A stretch of DNA of 7,263 nucleotides, from contig CBFHVV010000116.1 in the NCBI GenBank assembly GCA_965658965.1, positions 1 through 7,263 on the forward strand. The letters run 5' to 3'. The notes under the pieces were generated by a model. That model saw only the letters and a program-made list of their open reading frames with translations, made no database searches and was not told where the DNA came from. This DNA comes from Croceimicrobium sp965658965 (GTDB lineage: Bacteria > Bacteroidota > Bacteroidia > Flavobacteriales > Schleiferiaceae). This document shows, one piece after another, positions 1 to 6,735 of the stretch (position 1 is the first letter of the stretch; each line of letters begins with the position of its first letter). The position numbers and the translations under genes are program-made.

Positions 1-46
1 ATCTCTACCAGATGCCTTTTGTGACTTATTAAAACTCTTAGTCCTC

Positions 47-916
47 TTAACCACGAAGAGTCTCTTTTTGGGCTTGAGCGAAGTCATTTAATGTTCTTGC
101 ACTTTTGCCAATAATTTGATCTAAACTATCATTCGGAGTTGGATTTGTTTGAAAACGAGGTAGATAGTGCAACATAATCATTACCAAAATAAGCATGGGA
201 GGCTGGTCCTCCCGTCTTTTTCGGAGGTAAAAGGCGATTAAGTTTGGACTTTTATATTTTATTTTTTTTCCAGTCGCTTTACTAATGATCTCACACATCT
301 CCATAAAATTTAAAAGCTCGCTATTGCTTAGCTGGTAAGCTTTTTCCTTATGTTCCTCTGCGTTTAGTAAGACTTCAGCAGCGGCATCGCCTAAATCCTG
401 CACATCAATAAGGTTAAATTTAGCCTTGCCCGCGGGAAGGAAAACTAATTGTCTCTCCACTATATCTTTTAGTAAAGTAGTGGTGAAGTTTTGCATGAAA
501 TAAGCTGGCCTTAAAAAGGTGTAAGACAAGCCACTCTCCCTGATTAATTTTTCAATTTTAAAATGTGGAATAAAGCTATTTTTTTCAGCTCCAGCCACAG
601 ACAAAAAAACAAGGTGCTGAATATGTGCTTCTTTAGCAGCTTCTATAAGTGGGCTAAAGTATTTTTCCACATCTGCAATTTGTGGTGGCCGCAGCAAGAA
701 AAGTATCTCGCAATTAGCTAAAGCTAGCTTTACAGACTTCCTGTCCTCAAAGTCAAAATGGACCAAGCTTAAACGTGGGTCGCTAGAGGTTGTATTGCCG
801 TGCGAGGTATTTCTTAGTCCTGCTTGTACCTGAAAATCACCTTTCTTCTCTAGCAGAGACTTTAGTACCGATTCGCCCACATTTCCAGTGGCCCCAGTAA
901 TTAAAAGTCTTTTCAT
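47..916 (-). CDS. NmrA-like NAD(P)-binding protein (atypical short-chain dehydrogenase fold)
   Basis: This is a 289-residue cytoplasmic protein of the NmrA/atypical SDR group. It is probably an NAD(P)H-dependent oxidoreductase or a redox-sensing NAD(P)-binding protein; the substrate cannot be read from sequence. The N-terminus is a Rossmann first strand and nucleotide loop, TGATGNVG at residues 7-14. An acidic FDFED segment lies at 54-58 and LSVAGAE at 105-111. Residues 118-143 carry the family hallmark of a His-x-x-IEK helix followed by SGLSYTFLRPAYFMQN. A DVQDLGDAAAEVL helix at 171-183 is also typical. The canonical SDR YxxxK pair is not evident, as expected for NmrA-like members. The length is normal for the family, and the ATG at 916 begins directly before the first beta strand. 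The gene lies 42 bases downstream of the symporter gene on the same strand, with no obvious promoter or terminator between them, so co-transcription is likely. Family call secure; precise function unknown. Confidence 0.9.
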   Translation of the reverse strand: MKRLLITGATGNVGESVLKSLLEKKGDFQVQAGLRNTSHGNTTSSDPRLSLVHFDFEDRKSVKLALANCEILFLLRPPQIADVEKYFSPLIEAAKEAHIQHLVFLSVAGAEKNSFIPHFKIEKLIRESGLSYTFLRPAYFMQNFTTTLLKDIVERQLVFLPAGKAKFNLIDVQDLGDAAAEVLLNAEEHKEKAYQLSNSELLNFMEMCEIISKATGKKIKYKSPNLIAFYLRKRREDQPPMLILVMIMLHYLPRFQTNPTPNDSLDQIIGKSARTLNDFAQAQKETLRG

Positions 917-958
917 CGCCTTAATTTTAATGACTTTATAAGTGGGAAAGCTGGCTTT

Positions 959-2434
959 TTAAACAGTATTTAAGGCTTCTTCCGACTTAGGGTAGTCTGT
1001 TTTCTTAGCTAGGAATAATAAGCCAATAAAGGTAAGAATTCCATTAATGATTAAGTGCTCAAAACTCATGGTATAGTTAAACCAATCTTGAGAATTATTT
1101 TTTAAAATGTAAGAGAGTATCGGCGCAATAATAGCCACAATCGGCACCCACTTATCTTTAATTTGCCACCTAGTAAGCAGGCCAAAGGCGTAGAGGCCTA
1201 AGAGTGGACCATAAGTATAACCTGCTGCCGTAAATAGTTCACTAATAACACTATTGTCGTTTAGCTCCTTAAAGATAATAATCACTAAGAATAGCACTAA
1301 AGAAAATCCAATGTGCACCAATTTCCTTAAGTGTGTTGCACGCTTCGGATCGCTTTCTTGCTTAAGTCTTAGTATATCTACGCAGAAAGAAGTGGTAAGT
1401 GCAGTAAGCGCAGAGTCGGCGCTAGAGTAGGCAGCGGCTATTAAACCAATGACAAAAAATATCGCTACTGCCATGCCAATTTTACCACTCAGTGCTACAG
1501 CTGCAAAAAGTTCATCGGGTTTTTCGAAGGCAATATTTGCTTGTGCAGCATAGTCGTATAAAACAGCACCCAGCGATAGAAATACCAAATTAACAAGTAC
1601 TAAAATCAGCGAGAGCCAAAACATATTTTTTTGAGCATCACTTAAGCTGCGACAGCTGAGGTTTTTCTGCATCATATCTTGGTCTAAACCTGTCATTACT
1701 ATGGTAATAAACATGCCACTTAAAAACTGTTTGACAAAATGGTTGCCCGAACGCCAATCTTCCCAAATGAAAATTTGCGAGTAGGAGGACTCTGAAACGT
1801 ATTCAATAAAGCTTAGGTCGGGAAACATACGATCTTTGATAATCCACAAGGTGGTGAACACGGCAATAAGCATAAAACTGGTTTGCAGCGTATCAGTCCA
1901 GATAATAGTTTTAATTCCACCTTTAAAAGTGTAAATCCAAATTAGGACGATGGTCACCGCTACGCTGAGCCAGAAGGGCAATTCGAATGCATCGAAAATG
2001 GCAATTTGCAAAACGATTGCCACCAGGTATAAACGAAAAGCGGCACCTATGATGCGTGAAATAAGAAAAAAGATAGCCCCAGTTTTATAAGATCGGCTAC
2101 CAAAACGCCCATCTAGGTAACTGTAAATAGAGGTTAAATTTAGACGGTAGTAGAGGGGGAGAAGAACTTTTATAATGACCATATAGCCCGCCACATAGCC
2201 CAAAACCACTTGCATATAAGAGAAAGAGCTAGCTTCAACCCAACCCGGCACAGAAATAAAAGTAACTCCCGAAAGAGAGGCGCCTATCATGCCAAATGCC
2301 ACCACATACCATGGGCTTTTGCGATTCCCTAAAAAGAAGGCTTCATTATCACCACTCCCTGCGGTAAAACGCGCCACCAAAATTAATAGTAAGAAATAGG
2401 CAATAATAATGGTGAGAATAAGACTCGCGCTCAT
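959..2434 (-). CDS. Sodium:solute symporter (SSS/SLC5 family)
   Basis: This is a 491-residue inner-membrane transporter expected to couple Na+ influx to uptake of an organic solute or anion. The substrate is not identifiable. It is hydrophobic throughout, with roughly a dozen or more membrane segments. Diagnostic SSS features are the N-terminal helix followed by EAFFLGNRKSPWY (31-43), a broken first core helix GASLSGVTFISVPGW (51-65), and the family signature FKGGIKTIIWTDTLQ (170-184). AAAYSSADSALTALTTSF (333-350) is also present; its A334, S337 and S338 correspond to the AxxSS residues that form the Na2 sodium site in structurally known members. The length fits the shorter SSS proteins. I take the ATG at 2434 as the start; a TTG codon directly upstream (2437) could add one residue but is a poorer choice. 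No Shine-Dalgarno sequence is evident. It is the first gene of a probable two-gene unit with the NmrA-like protein and is divergent from recR. Confidence 0.93.
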   Translation of the reverse strand: MSASLILTIIIAYFLLLILVARFTAGSGDNEAFFLGNRKSPWYVVAFGMIGASLSGVTFISVPGWVEASSFSYMQVVLGYVAGYMVIIKVLLPLYYRLNLTSIYSYLDGRFGSRSYKTGAIFFLISRIIGAAFRLYLVAIVLQIAIFDAFELPFWLSVAVTIVLIWIYTFKGGIKTIIWTDTLQTSFMLIAVFTTLWIIKDRMFPDLSFIEYVSESSYSQIFIWEDWRSGNHFVKQFLSGMFITIVMTGLDQDMMQKNLSCRSLSDAQKNMFWLSLILVLVNLVFLSLGAVLYDYAAQANIAFEKPDELFAAVALSGKIGMAVAIFFVIGLIAAAYSSADSALTALTTSFCVDILRLKQESDPKRATHLRKLVHIGFSLVLFLVIIIFKELNDNSVISELFTAAGYTYGPLLGLYAFGLLTRWQIKDKWVPIVAIIAPILSYILKNNSQDWFNYTMSFEHLIINGILTFIGLLFLAKKTDYPKSEEALNTV

Positions 2435-2561
2435 CAAAGATCATTTTTGGCAAATTAAAGGTTTTTAGGACTATAATAAATGCTTTGTTGGCAGCAGTGA
2501 GAATATCAAGCGATTATTATGGAAAGCCTATGAGCTTGAAAGAATGCGACTACCACTGAGT

Positions 2562-2580
2562 GTACGTGAAATTCACGTAC
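2562..2580. promoter_or_regulatory. Perfect 19-base dyad, candidate operator
   Basis: The arms GTACGTGAA and TTCACGTAC are exact reverse complements around a single central A at 2571. Symmetry continues outward imperfectly to 2556-2586: one T-G wobble position, two pairs, one mismatch and two further pairs. The dyad lies 127 bases from the symporter ATG and 116 bases from the recR ATG, almost central in the divergent spacer. Such odd-length dyads usually suit dimeric helix-turn-helix regulators, so it could be an operator serving one or both units. A transcribed hairpin is the alternative, but no T tract follows either arm as a terminator would need. The symmetry is directly seen; the role is inferred. 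Confidence 0.5.
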
Positions 2581-2683
2581 GCTAAGCAATTATTGTATTA
2601 ACCCTTTTTGCTATATGCAAGAATTCGGCGTTCCTTCATTATAATCGCAGAAAATCAAGATCTATTTATCAGCCACAGCTTGC

Positions 2684-2691
2684 TATATTTG
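2684..2691 (+). promoter_or_regulatory. Bacteroidota -7 promoter box for the recR unit
   Basis: TATATTTG is a perfect match to the TAnnTTTG -7 element used by the Bacteroidota primary sigma factor. Its last base is five bases before the recR ATG, so transcription would begin at or within a couple of bases of the start codon and give a leaderless or nearly leaderless message. No good TTTG -33 element is visible at the usual distance upstream; the nearest is TTTA at 2665-2668, which is too close. An eight-base degenerate match can arise by chance in AT-rich DNA. Confidence 0.45.
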
Positions 2692-2696
2692 CCGCC

Positions 2697-3323
2697 ATGG
2701 ATTTTTCATCGAAATACTTAGAAAAAGCGGTAGAAGAAATAGGTGGCTTACCTGGCATTGGTAAGAAAACAGCCTTACGTTTGGCGCTCTACTTATTGCG
2801 CTCCGAAACGGTAGTTACTACAAAATTAGCGGCTAGTTTAGTAGACTTACACGATAAGGTTAAGCGCTGCACTTCTTGCGGGAATTTAAGTGATGTAGAA
2901 CAATGTCACATTTGTACCAATCCCACGCGCGATAAATCCATCGTTTGCGTAGTGGAAGATATTCGTGACGTAATGGCGATTGAAAACACCGGGCAATACA
3001 AAGGTATTTACCATGTTTTAGGAGGACTGGTAAGCCCCATGGATGGAGTAGGGCCTAATGATTTAAATATTAAGACTTTGGTAGATAAGGCCTCGCAGGG
3101 TGAAATTAAAGAAGTGATTTTAGCTTTGAGTACCACCATGGAAGGAGAGACTACGGCCTTTTATATTTTTAAAAAGCTAAAAGACTTTCAGTTGCCACTT
3201 AGTGCTATTGCTCGCGGAATAGCAGTGGGCGATCAATTAGAGTACGCAGATGAACTCACTTTAGCCCGCAGTATTAAAAATCGCCTACCCTACGAAACAT
3301 CTATCCATCAAAATCGCTCCTAA
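2697..3323 (+). CDS. recR: Recombination mediator protein RecR
   Basis: RecR acts with RecO (and RecF) to load RecA onto SSB-coated single-stranded DNA during gap repair; it assembles as a DNA-clamping ring in the cytoplasm. All family domains are present in order over 208 residues, close to the usual 200. They are an N-terminal helix-hairpin-helix around GLPGIGKKTALRLAL (17-31), a C4 zinc finger with Cys58, Cys61, Cys70 and Cys73, and a TOPRIM domain beginning at SIVCVVEDIRDVMAIE (81-96) and including YHVLGG (105-110). The conserved C-terminal block ARGIAVGDQLEYADELTLARSI spans 172-193. The ATG at 2697 gives the expected family N-terminus (MDFSSKYLEKAVEEI). It is the first gene of a tightly packed plus-strand group. 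Its TAA stop is followed immediately, in the same frame, by the next gene's TTG start. Nothing is missing or truncated. Confidence 0.98.
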   Translation: MDFSSKYLEKAVEEIGGLPGIGKKTALRLALYLLRSETVVTTKLAASLVDLHDKVKRCTSCGNLSDVEQCHICTNPTRDKSIVCVVEDIRDVMAIENTGQYKGIYHVLGGLVSPMDGVGPNDLNIKTLVDKASQGEIKEVILALSTTMEGETTAFYIFKKLKDFQLPLSAIARGIAVGDQLEYADELTLARSIKNRLPYETSIHQNRS

Positions 3324-4697
3324 TTGAAGCTACTCGATCGTTTTCCGCTACTTGCGCTTTTTGTTATTTCTTTGCTCTTGCGTTTACCGTTTTTAAGTGA
3401 GGGATATGGTAAAGAATTTGATGCTTGGAGCAATGCTTTAAATGCAAAAACTATAGCGGAAACTGGTATTTACGAAGTGTCACGTTTGCCCGGTCACCCC
3501 ATTTATGAATGGACTCTAGCCATTCTTTGGCCTTTAAATCACTCCTATATTCTCTTTAATTTGCTTAGCGCAATAATTAGCGCTGCCGCGGTGGTTTTAC
3601 TTTTTGTAATTGCTAGAGAGCTTAAGCTAAAGCAAGCTTTTTATTGGTCTTTGGCTTTTGGTTTTATTCCGGTCTTTTTTATTGCAAGTACCTATACCAT
3701 CGATTATAATTTTGCGCTCTTCTTCATTCTTGCTAGTTTTTTGGCACTTCTGCGCAAGCAATACTGGTGGCTTGGCATAGCGCTTGGCTTGGCAACAGGC
3801 TTTCGTATTTCCTCTTTAGGCTTCATTCTTCCCTATACCCTTTGGCTAGGATTTTCGAATGTTAGGGCTTTGCTAAAAATATACATCGCTGCAGCTTTGG
3901 TTTCTGTGTTTGTTTTTCTCCCTCCTTTGTTTACTTACGGCTTAAGCTTTTTAGATTTTCATAAACCACCCTTTCCTGGTTGGGCAAACATTGCCTATAA
4001 AATTAGCATTGGCATTTGGGGCCTGCCCTTGGCGATTGTTATTCTTTGGCGTTTGGCTAGTGTCCGCAGCTTGAAACTTAATTTTAGCTGGCCATCACAT
4101 TTTAGTGGGATTTCTTTTCAGGCGGGAGTTTTTCTCATTCTCGCTTTGCAAGCCTTGGTTTTTATGCGTCTCCCTTTTAAATCAGAGTTTTTTATTGCTG
4201 CTTTGCCCTTTATGTGGTTGCTAATTGCAGCGCTTTCGCGTGATGGGCAAGGAAAACTATTTCTTTATGTAAGTCTAGCTTCTCTTTTGTTTTTAGGTAT
4301 CGATTATGATAATATTTATCGTGGAGCTACTCCTTCTAAGGCGGTGATTCGTTTTGAAGCGAATGGGAAAAGTATTTTTCTCTCGCCCTTTCAAGGTCCA
4401 TTGAGCTTAGATCAAGGTAAGCGAAGGAATAAATCCAATACGGTAGAACAGTGTATTACTGCTCTAAATGGCTTAGAGCCCTCTTGGTTAATTGCGGGCT
4501 GGTATTGGCCAGAATTAGTATTAAAGATGGGCGAAACCAGACATTTGATAGATCATTTTAGTACCGCCGAAGAAATTCGCTCGGCGCAAGAAGCTAATTA
4601 TCCTATTTTATATTTGCCTGAGATAAACGAACTAAATCAAATTATTCATCAGCATTCATTGGCCGACAGTTTAGGACGGCCACTTTTCCGCCCATGA
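3324..4697 (+). CDS. Polytopic membrane protein, GT-C-type glycosyltransferase-like
   Basis: This 457-residue integral membrane protein probably belongs to the broad GT-C group that moves sugars from lipid-linked donors on the outer face of the inner membrane; donor and acceptor cannot be told. Residues 1-333 contain many hydrophobic helices. The first (8-24) is followed by an extracytoplasmic-type loop with E31-F-D33-AW and RLPGHPIYEW (54-63), resembling the first loop of GT-C enzymes where a catalytic acidic residue sits. TIDYN (125-129), GFRISSLG (159-166) and RLPFKSEFFIAALPF (282-296) are other likely conserved spots. A soluble tail of about 120 residues (334-457) ends the protein. The only reasonable start is TTG at 3324: a stop codon precedes it, there is no ATG before codon 281, and a GTG at 3477 would remove the first helix and acidic loop. 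The next gene overlaps by four bases (ATGA), implying translational coupling. Membrane nature is certain; the enzymatic class is inferred from topology and motifs. Confidence 0.72.
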   Translation: MKLLDRFPLLALFVISLLLRLPFLSEGYGKEFDAWSNALNAKTIAETGIYEVSRLPGHPIYEWTLAILWPLNHSYILFNLLSAIISAAAVVLLFVIARELKLKQAFYWSLAFGFIPVFFIASTYTIDYNFALFFILASFLALLRKQYWWLGIALGLATGFRISSLGFILPYTLWLGFSNVRALLKIYIAAALVSVFVFLPPLFTYGLSFLDFHKPPFPGWANIAYKISIGIWGLPLAIVILWRLASVRSLKLNFSWPSHFSGISFQAGVFLILALQALVFMRLPFKSEFFIAALPFMWLLIAALSRDGQGKLFLYVSLASLLFLGIDYDNIYRGATPSKAVIRFEANGKSIFLSPFQGPLSLDQGKRRNKSNTVEQCITALNGLEPSWLIAGWYWPELVLKMGETRHLIDHFSTAEEIRSAQEANYPILYLPEINELNQIIHQHSLADSLGRPLFRP

Positions 4698-6646
4698 AAC
4701 TAAGCATAGTAATTGTAAACTATAATGTGCGCTTCTTTTTAGAGCAATGCCTTATTTCCGTAAAGGCGGCGCTCAATTCTGTGGAAGCAGAAGTTTTTGT
4801 GGTGGATAATAATTCGCAGGACGAAAGTGTAGCGATGGTGGCTGAGAAATATCCATGGGTAAAACTCATTGCTAACCAAGATAATCCAGGGTTTTCTAAG
4901 GCGAATAATCAAGCTATACGGGTGGCAAAGGGAGAGTATATTCTTTTACTTAATCCCGATACAGTAGTAGAGGAGAACACTTTTGTAGATACGCTTCGTT
5001 TTATGGATTCGCATCCTGAAGCCGGTAGTTTAGGGATTAAAATGATTGATGGTAAAGGGCATTACCTACCCGAATCGAAGCGCGGTTTGCCAAGTCCTTT
5101 GGTAGCCCTTTATAAAATTAGCGGTCTTACGGGGCTTTTTCCAAAATCCAAGCGCTTTGCCCGTTATTATATGGGACATTTAAGTGCTGATGAAAACCAA
5201 GAAGTAGAAGTGCTGGCGGGTGCCTTTATGTTAATGAGGCATTCGGTATTGAAAGAAATTGGTTTATTAGACGAAGACTTCTTTATGTACGGGGAGGATG
5301 TGGATTTATCTTACCGTATTATTAAAGGAGGTTATAAAAATTATTATTTCGCAGAGAGTAGTATCATTCACTATAAAGGAGAAAGTACTAAAAAGGGAAG
5401 CTTAAATTACGTCTTTATATTCTATCGAGCGATGGTGATTTTTGCAGAAAAGCATTTTGGAGGCACCTACGCTAAGCTTTTTTCAGTCCTTATTAATCTT
5501 GCCATTTACCTACGTGCTTTTCTGGCTATTTTTCGCAGGCTGCTCGAGCGAATTGCTAGACCATTAGTGGACGCTGCTTTATTGGCAGCAGGGCTCTTCT
5601 ACATTAAATCTTACTGGGAGGATAATCATCGTTTTATCGCGGGCGGCGAATATCCTGAAGAGCTCGGACAGATAGCTTTTCCGGCCTATATCGCAATTTG
5701 GTTGGCGGCTATTTTTATTAGCGGCGGTTACGATAAAAATCTCAAATTAAGCCAACTAATACGTGGCATTGCCATTGGAACGGTTACCATTTTAGTAGCT
5801 TATAGTTTATTACCTGAGGCATGGCGCTTTTCTAGAGCTATTATAATTCTAGGGGCTGGGTGGGCCACCTTAATTTTGCCACTTTGGCGATTACTTTATG
5901 GTAAAGTGAAAGGCAGAAAGGTTTTCGCATCTGCGCAAAGCGATAAACGGATTTTACTAGTGGGAGGTGCGGAAGAATTAAGCCGAGTAAATCGCCTGGT
6001 AAAAGAAAGTCAATCGCGAATTTCCTATTGTGGCTGGGTAAGTGTGGAGCAAACTTCAAATAAAGAGTTTGTAGGTAGCGCAAAAGACCTAGATGATCTG
6101 GTCAGTCTTTTTGAGGTAGATGAGGTGATTTTCTGTTCTGCAGACATGACCGCAAAGGATATTTTTGCGGCTATGGCTAAACTGGGTAAATACGCTATCG
6201 AAATTAAGATAGCTCCACCTGCGAGTCAGTTTATTATTGGCAGTAACTCAATACATAGCCAGGGATCTTGGTATACCCTAGATTTTAATGCTATTAGTAA
6301 ACCAGCTAACAAGAGGGCCAAACGCAGCTTTGATTTGTTCTCCGCGCTGCTATTATTAATACTGAGTCCTATTTTAGTATTTCTTATTAAAAAGCCAGGC
6401 ACTTTTTTAAAAAATACCTTTTTGGTTTTAGTGGGCCAATGTAGTTGGGTATCTTATGCTAAGCATACAGAGAATAGTAAACTGCCGAAAATTAAGAAAG
6501 GAGTTTTACCAATAAGTGTCTCCTTGGCAAAGTCAAGTTTAAGTGAGAGTACTATTTTACAACTTAATCAGCTCTACGCGAAGGATTATCGCTTGGAAAG
6601 TGATGTCCAATTACTGCTTCAAAACTGGCGTAGCTTAGGAAATTAG
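4694..6646 (+). CDS. Family 2 glycosyltransferase fused to a membrane/Rossmann region and a core-deleted sugar-phosphate transferase
   Basis: This 650-residue membrane-associated enzyme is probably involved in surface or lipid-linked glycan assembly. Residues 1-255 form a full GT2 (GT-A fold) domain: SIVIVNYN (4-11), nucleotide-binding VVDNNSQD (36-43), the metal-binding NPDT (87-90), acceptor-side GAFMLMR (176-182), and the catalytic-base region LLDEDFFMYGEDVDLSYR (191-208) with E201-D202. Hydrophobic segments follow near 262-280, 290-305, 328-345, 354-375 and 380-400. Next comes a Rossmann-like domain starting RILLVGGAEE (419-428), of the type found in the N-terminal half of polyprenyl-phosphate sugar-1-phosphate transferases. 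Then KRSFDLFSALLLLILSPILVFL (543-564) resembles the membrane hairpin of those transferases and YAKDYRLESDVQLLLQNW (628-645) their C-terminus. The catalytic stretch normally between them is absent, so that activity is not expected. The ATG start overlaps the upstream stop, indicating coupling. The GT2 call is firm; sugar and acceptor are unknown. Confidence 0.9.
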   Translation: MKLSIVIVNYNVRFFLEQCLISVKAALNSVEAEVFVVDNNSQDESVAMVAEKYPWVKLIANQDNPGFSKANNQAIRVAKGEYILLLNPDTVVEENTFVDTLRFMDSHPEAGSLGIKMIDGKGHYLPESKRGLPSPLVALYKISGLTGLFPKSKRFARYYMGHLSADENQEVEVLAGAFMLMRHSVLKEIGLLDEDFFMYGEDVDLSYRIIKGGYKNYYFAESSIIHYKGESTKKGSLNYVFIFYRAMVIFAEKHFGGTYAKLFSVLINLAIYLRAFLAIFRRLLERIARPLVDAALLAAGLFYIKSYWEDNHRFIAGGEYPEELGQIAFPAYIAIWLAAIFISGGYDKNLKLSQLIRGIAIGTVTILVAYSLLPEAWRFSRAIIILGAGWATLILPLWRLLYGKVKGRKVFASAQSDKRILLVGGAEELSRVNRLVKESQSRISYCGWVSVEQTSNKEFVGSAKDLDDLVSLFEVDEVIFCSADMTAKDIFAAMAKLGKYAIEIKIAPPASQFIIGSNSIHSQGSWYTLDFNAISKPANKRAKRSFDLFSALLLLILSPILVFLIKKPGTFLKNTFLVLVGQCSWVSYAKHTENSKLPKIKKGVLPISVSLAKSSLSESTILQLNQLYAKDYRLESDVQLLLQNWRSLGN

Positions 6647-6657
6647 CTAGAAATAAA

Positions 6658-6689
6658 ATTAAGGCTCTTTTAACGCCTTGAAAATTTTT
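6658..6689 (+). terminator. Weak hairpin plus T run after the glycosyltransferase gene
   Basis: AAGGC at 6661-6665 can pair with GCCTT at 6675-6679 around a nine-base loop, with a T run at 6685-6689 a few bases further on. The stem is only five pairs and the T run is not directly adjacent, so this is a weak intrinsic terminator at best. It lies 12 to 43 bases after the stop codon at 6646 and just before the -7 box of the next gene, which is a sensible place for one. Confidence 0.25.
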
Positions 6690-6696
6690 ACCTTTG
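6689..6696 (+). promoter_or_regulatory. Bacteroidota -7 promoter box for the E2 gene
   Basis: TACCTTTG is a perfect TAnnTTTG match ending 39 bases before the ATG at 6736. Transcription from it would start near 6701 and leave an A-rich leader of about 35 bases, a common arrangement in Bacteroidota. The expected TTTG -33 element is not clearly present. This box supports treating the E2 gene as a unit separate from the recR-glycosyltransferase group. Confidence 0.5.
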
Positions 6697-6735
6697 CAGC
6701 CTTAAAAAGCTTAAAAATTCACCTCTCAAAGAATT

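Larger units (their letters stand above)
2435..2696. other. Divergent intergenic region between symporter and recR
   Basis: This 262-base spacer must hold the control signals for both the minus-strand symporter unit and the plus-strand recR unit. It contains a perfect dyad near its midpoint (2562-2580) and a TAnnTTTG box beside recR (2684-2691), both listed separately. For the minus strand, the best candidate I see is TTAATTTG (complement of 2451-2458), one mismatch from the -7 consensus with no convincing -33 partner, so I do not call it as a promoter. No RNA gene or credible small coding region is visible. Confidence 0.8.

Noticed and set aside
2435..2437. TTG as the symporter start codon
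   Set aside because: An ATG follows immediately at 2434, and the extra residue adds nothing to the first membrane helix.
2451..2458. TTAATTTG on the minus strand as the symporter -7 box
   Set aside because: It has one mismatch at a conserved position and no -33 element at a proper distance, so it was noted only in the intergenic entry.
2530..2559. Nine-codon ATG-to-TGA frame upstream of recR
   Set aside because: It is too short to be distinguished from chance, has no ribosome-binding signal and overlaps the edge of the dyad symmetry.
2640..2645. TATAAT resembling an E. coli-type -10 box upstream of recR
   Set aside because: Bacteroidota primary promoters use TAnnTTTG, no -35 partner stands 17 bases upstream, and such hexamers are common in AT-rich spacers.
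5841..6083. 80-residue open frame on the minus strand
   Set aside because: It lies wholly inside the glycosyltransferase fusion, whose frame there encodes a recognisable Rossmann-like region; the minus-strand product has no recognisable motif.
4694..6646. Active polyprenyl-phosphate sugar-1-phosphate transferase activity in the fusion protein
   Set aside because: The conserved catalytic block between the membrane hairpin and the C-terminal region is missing, so only the GT2 activity is supported.
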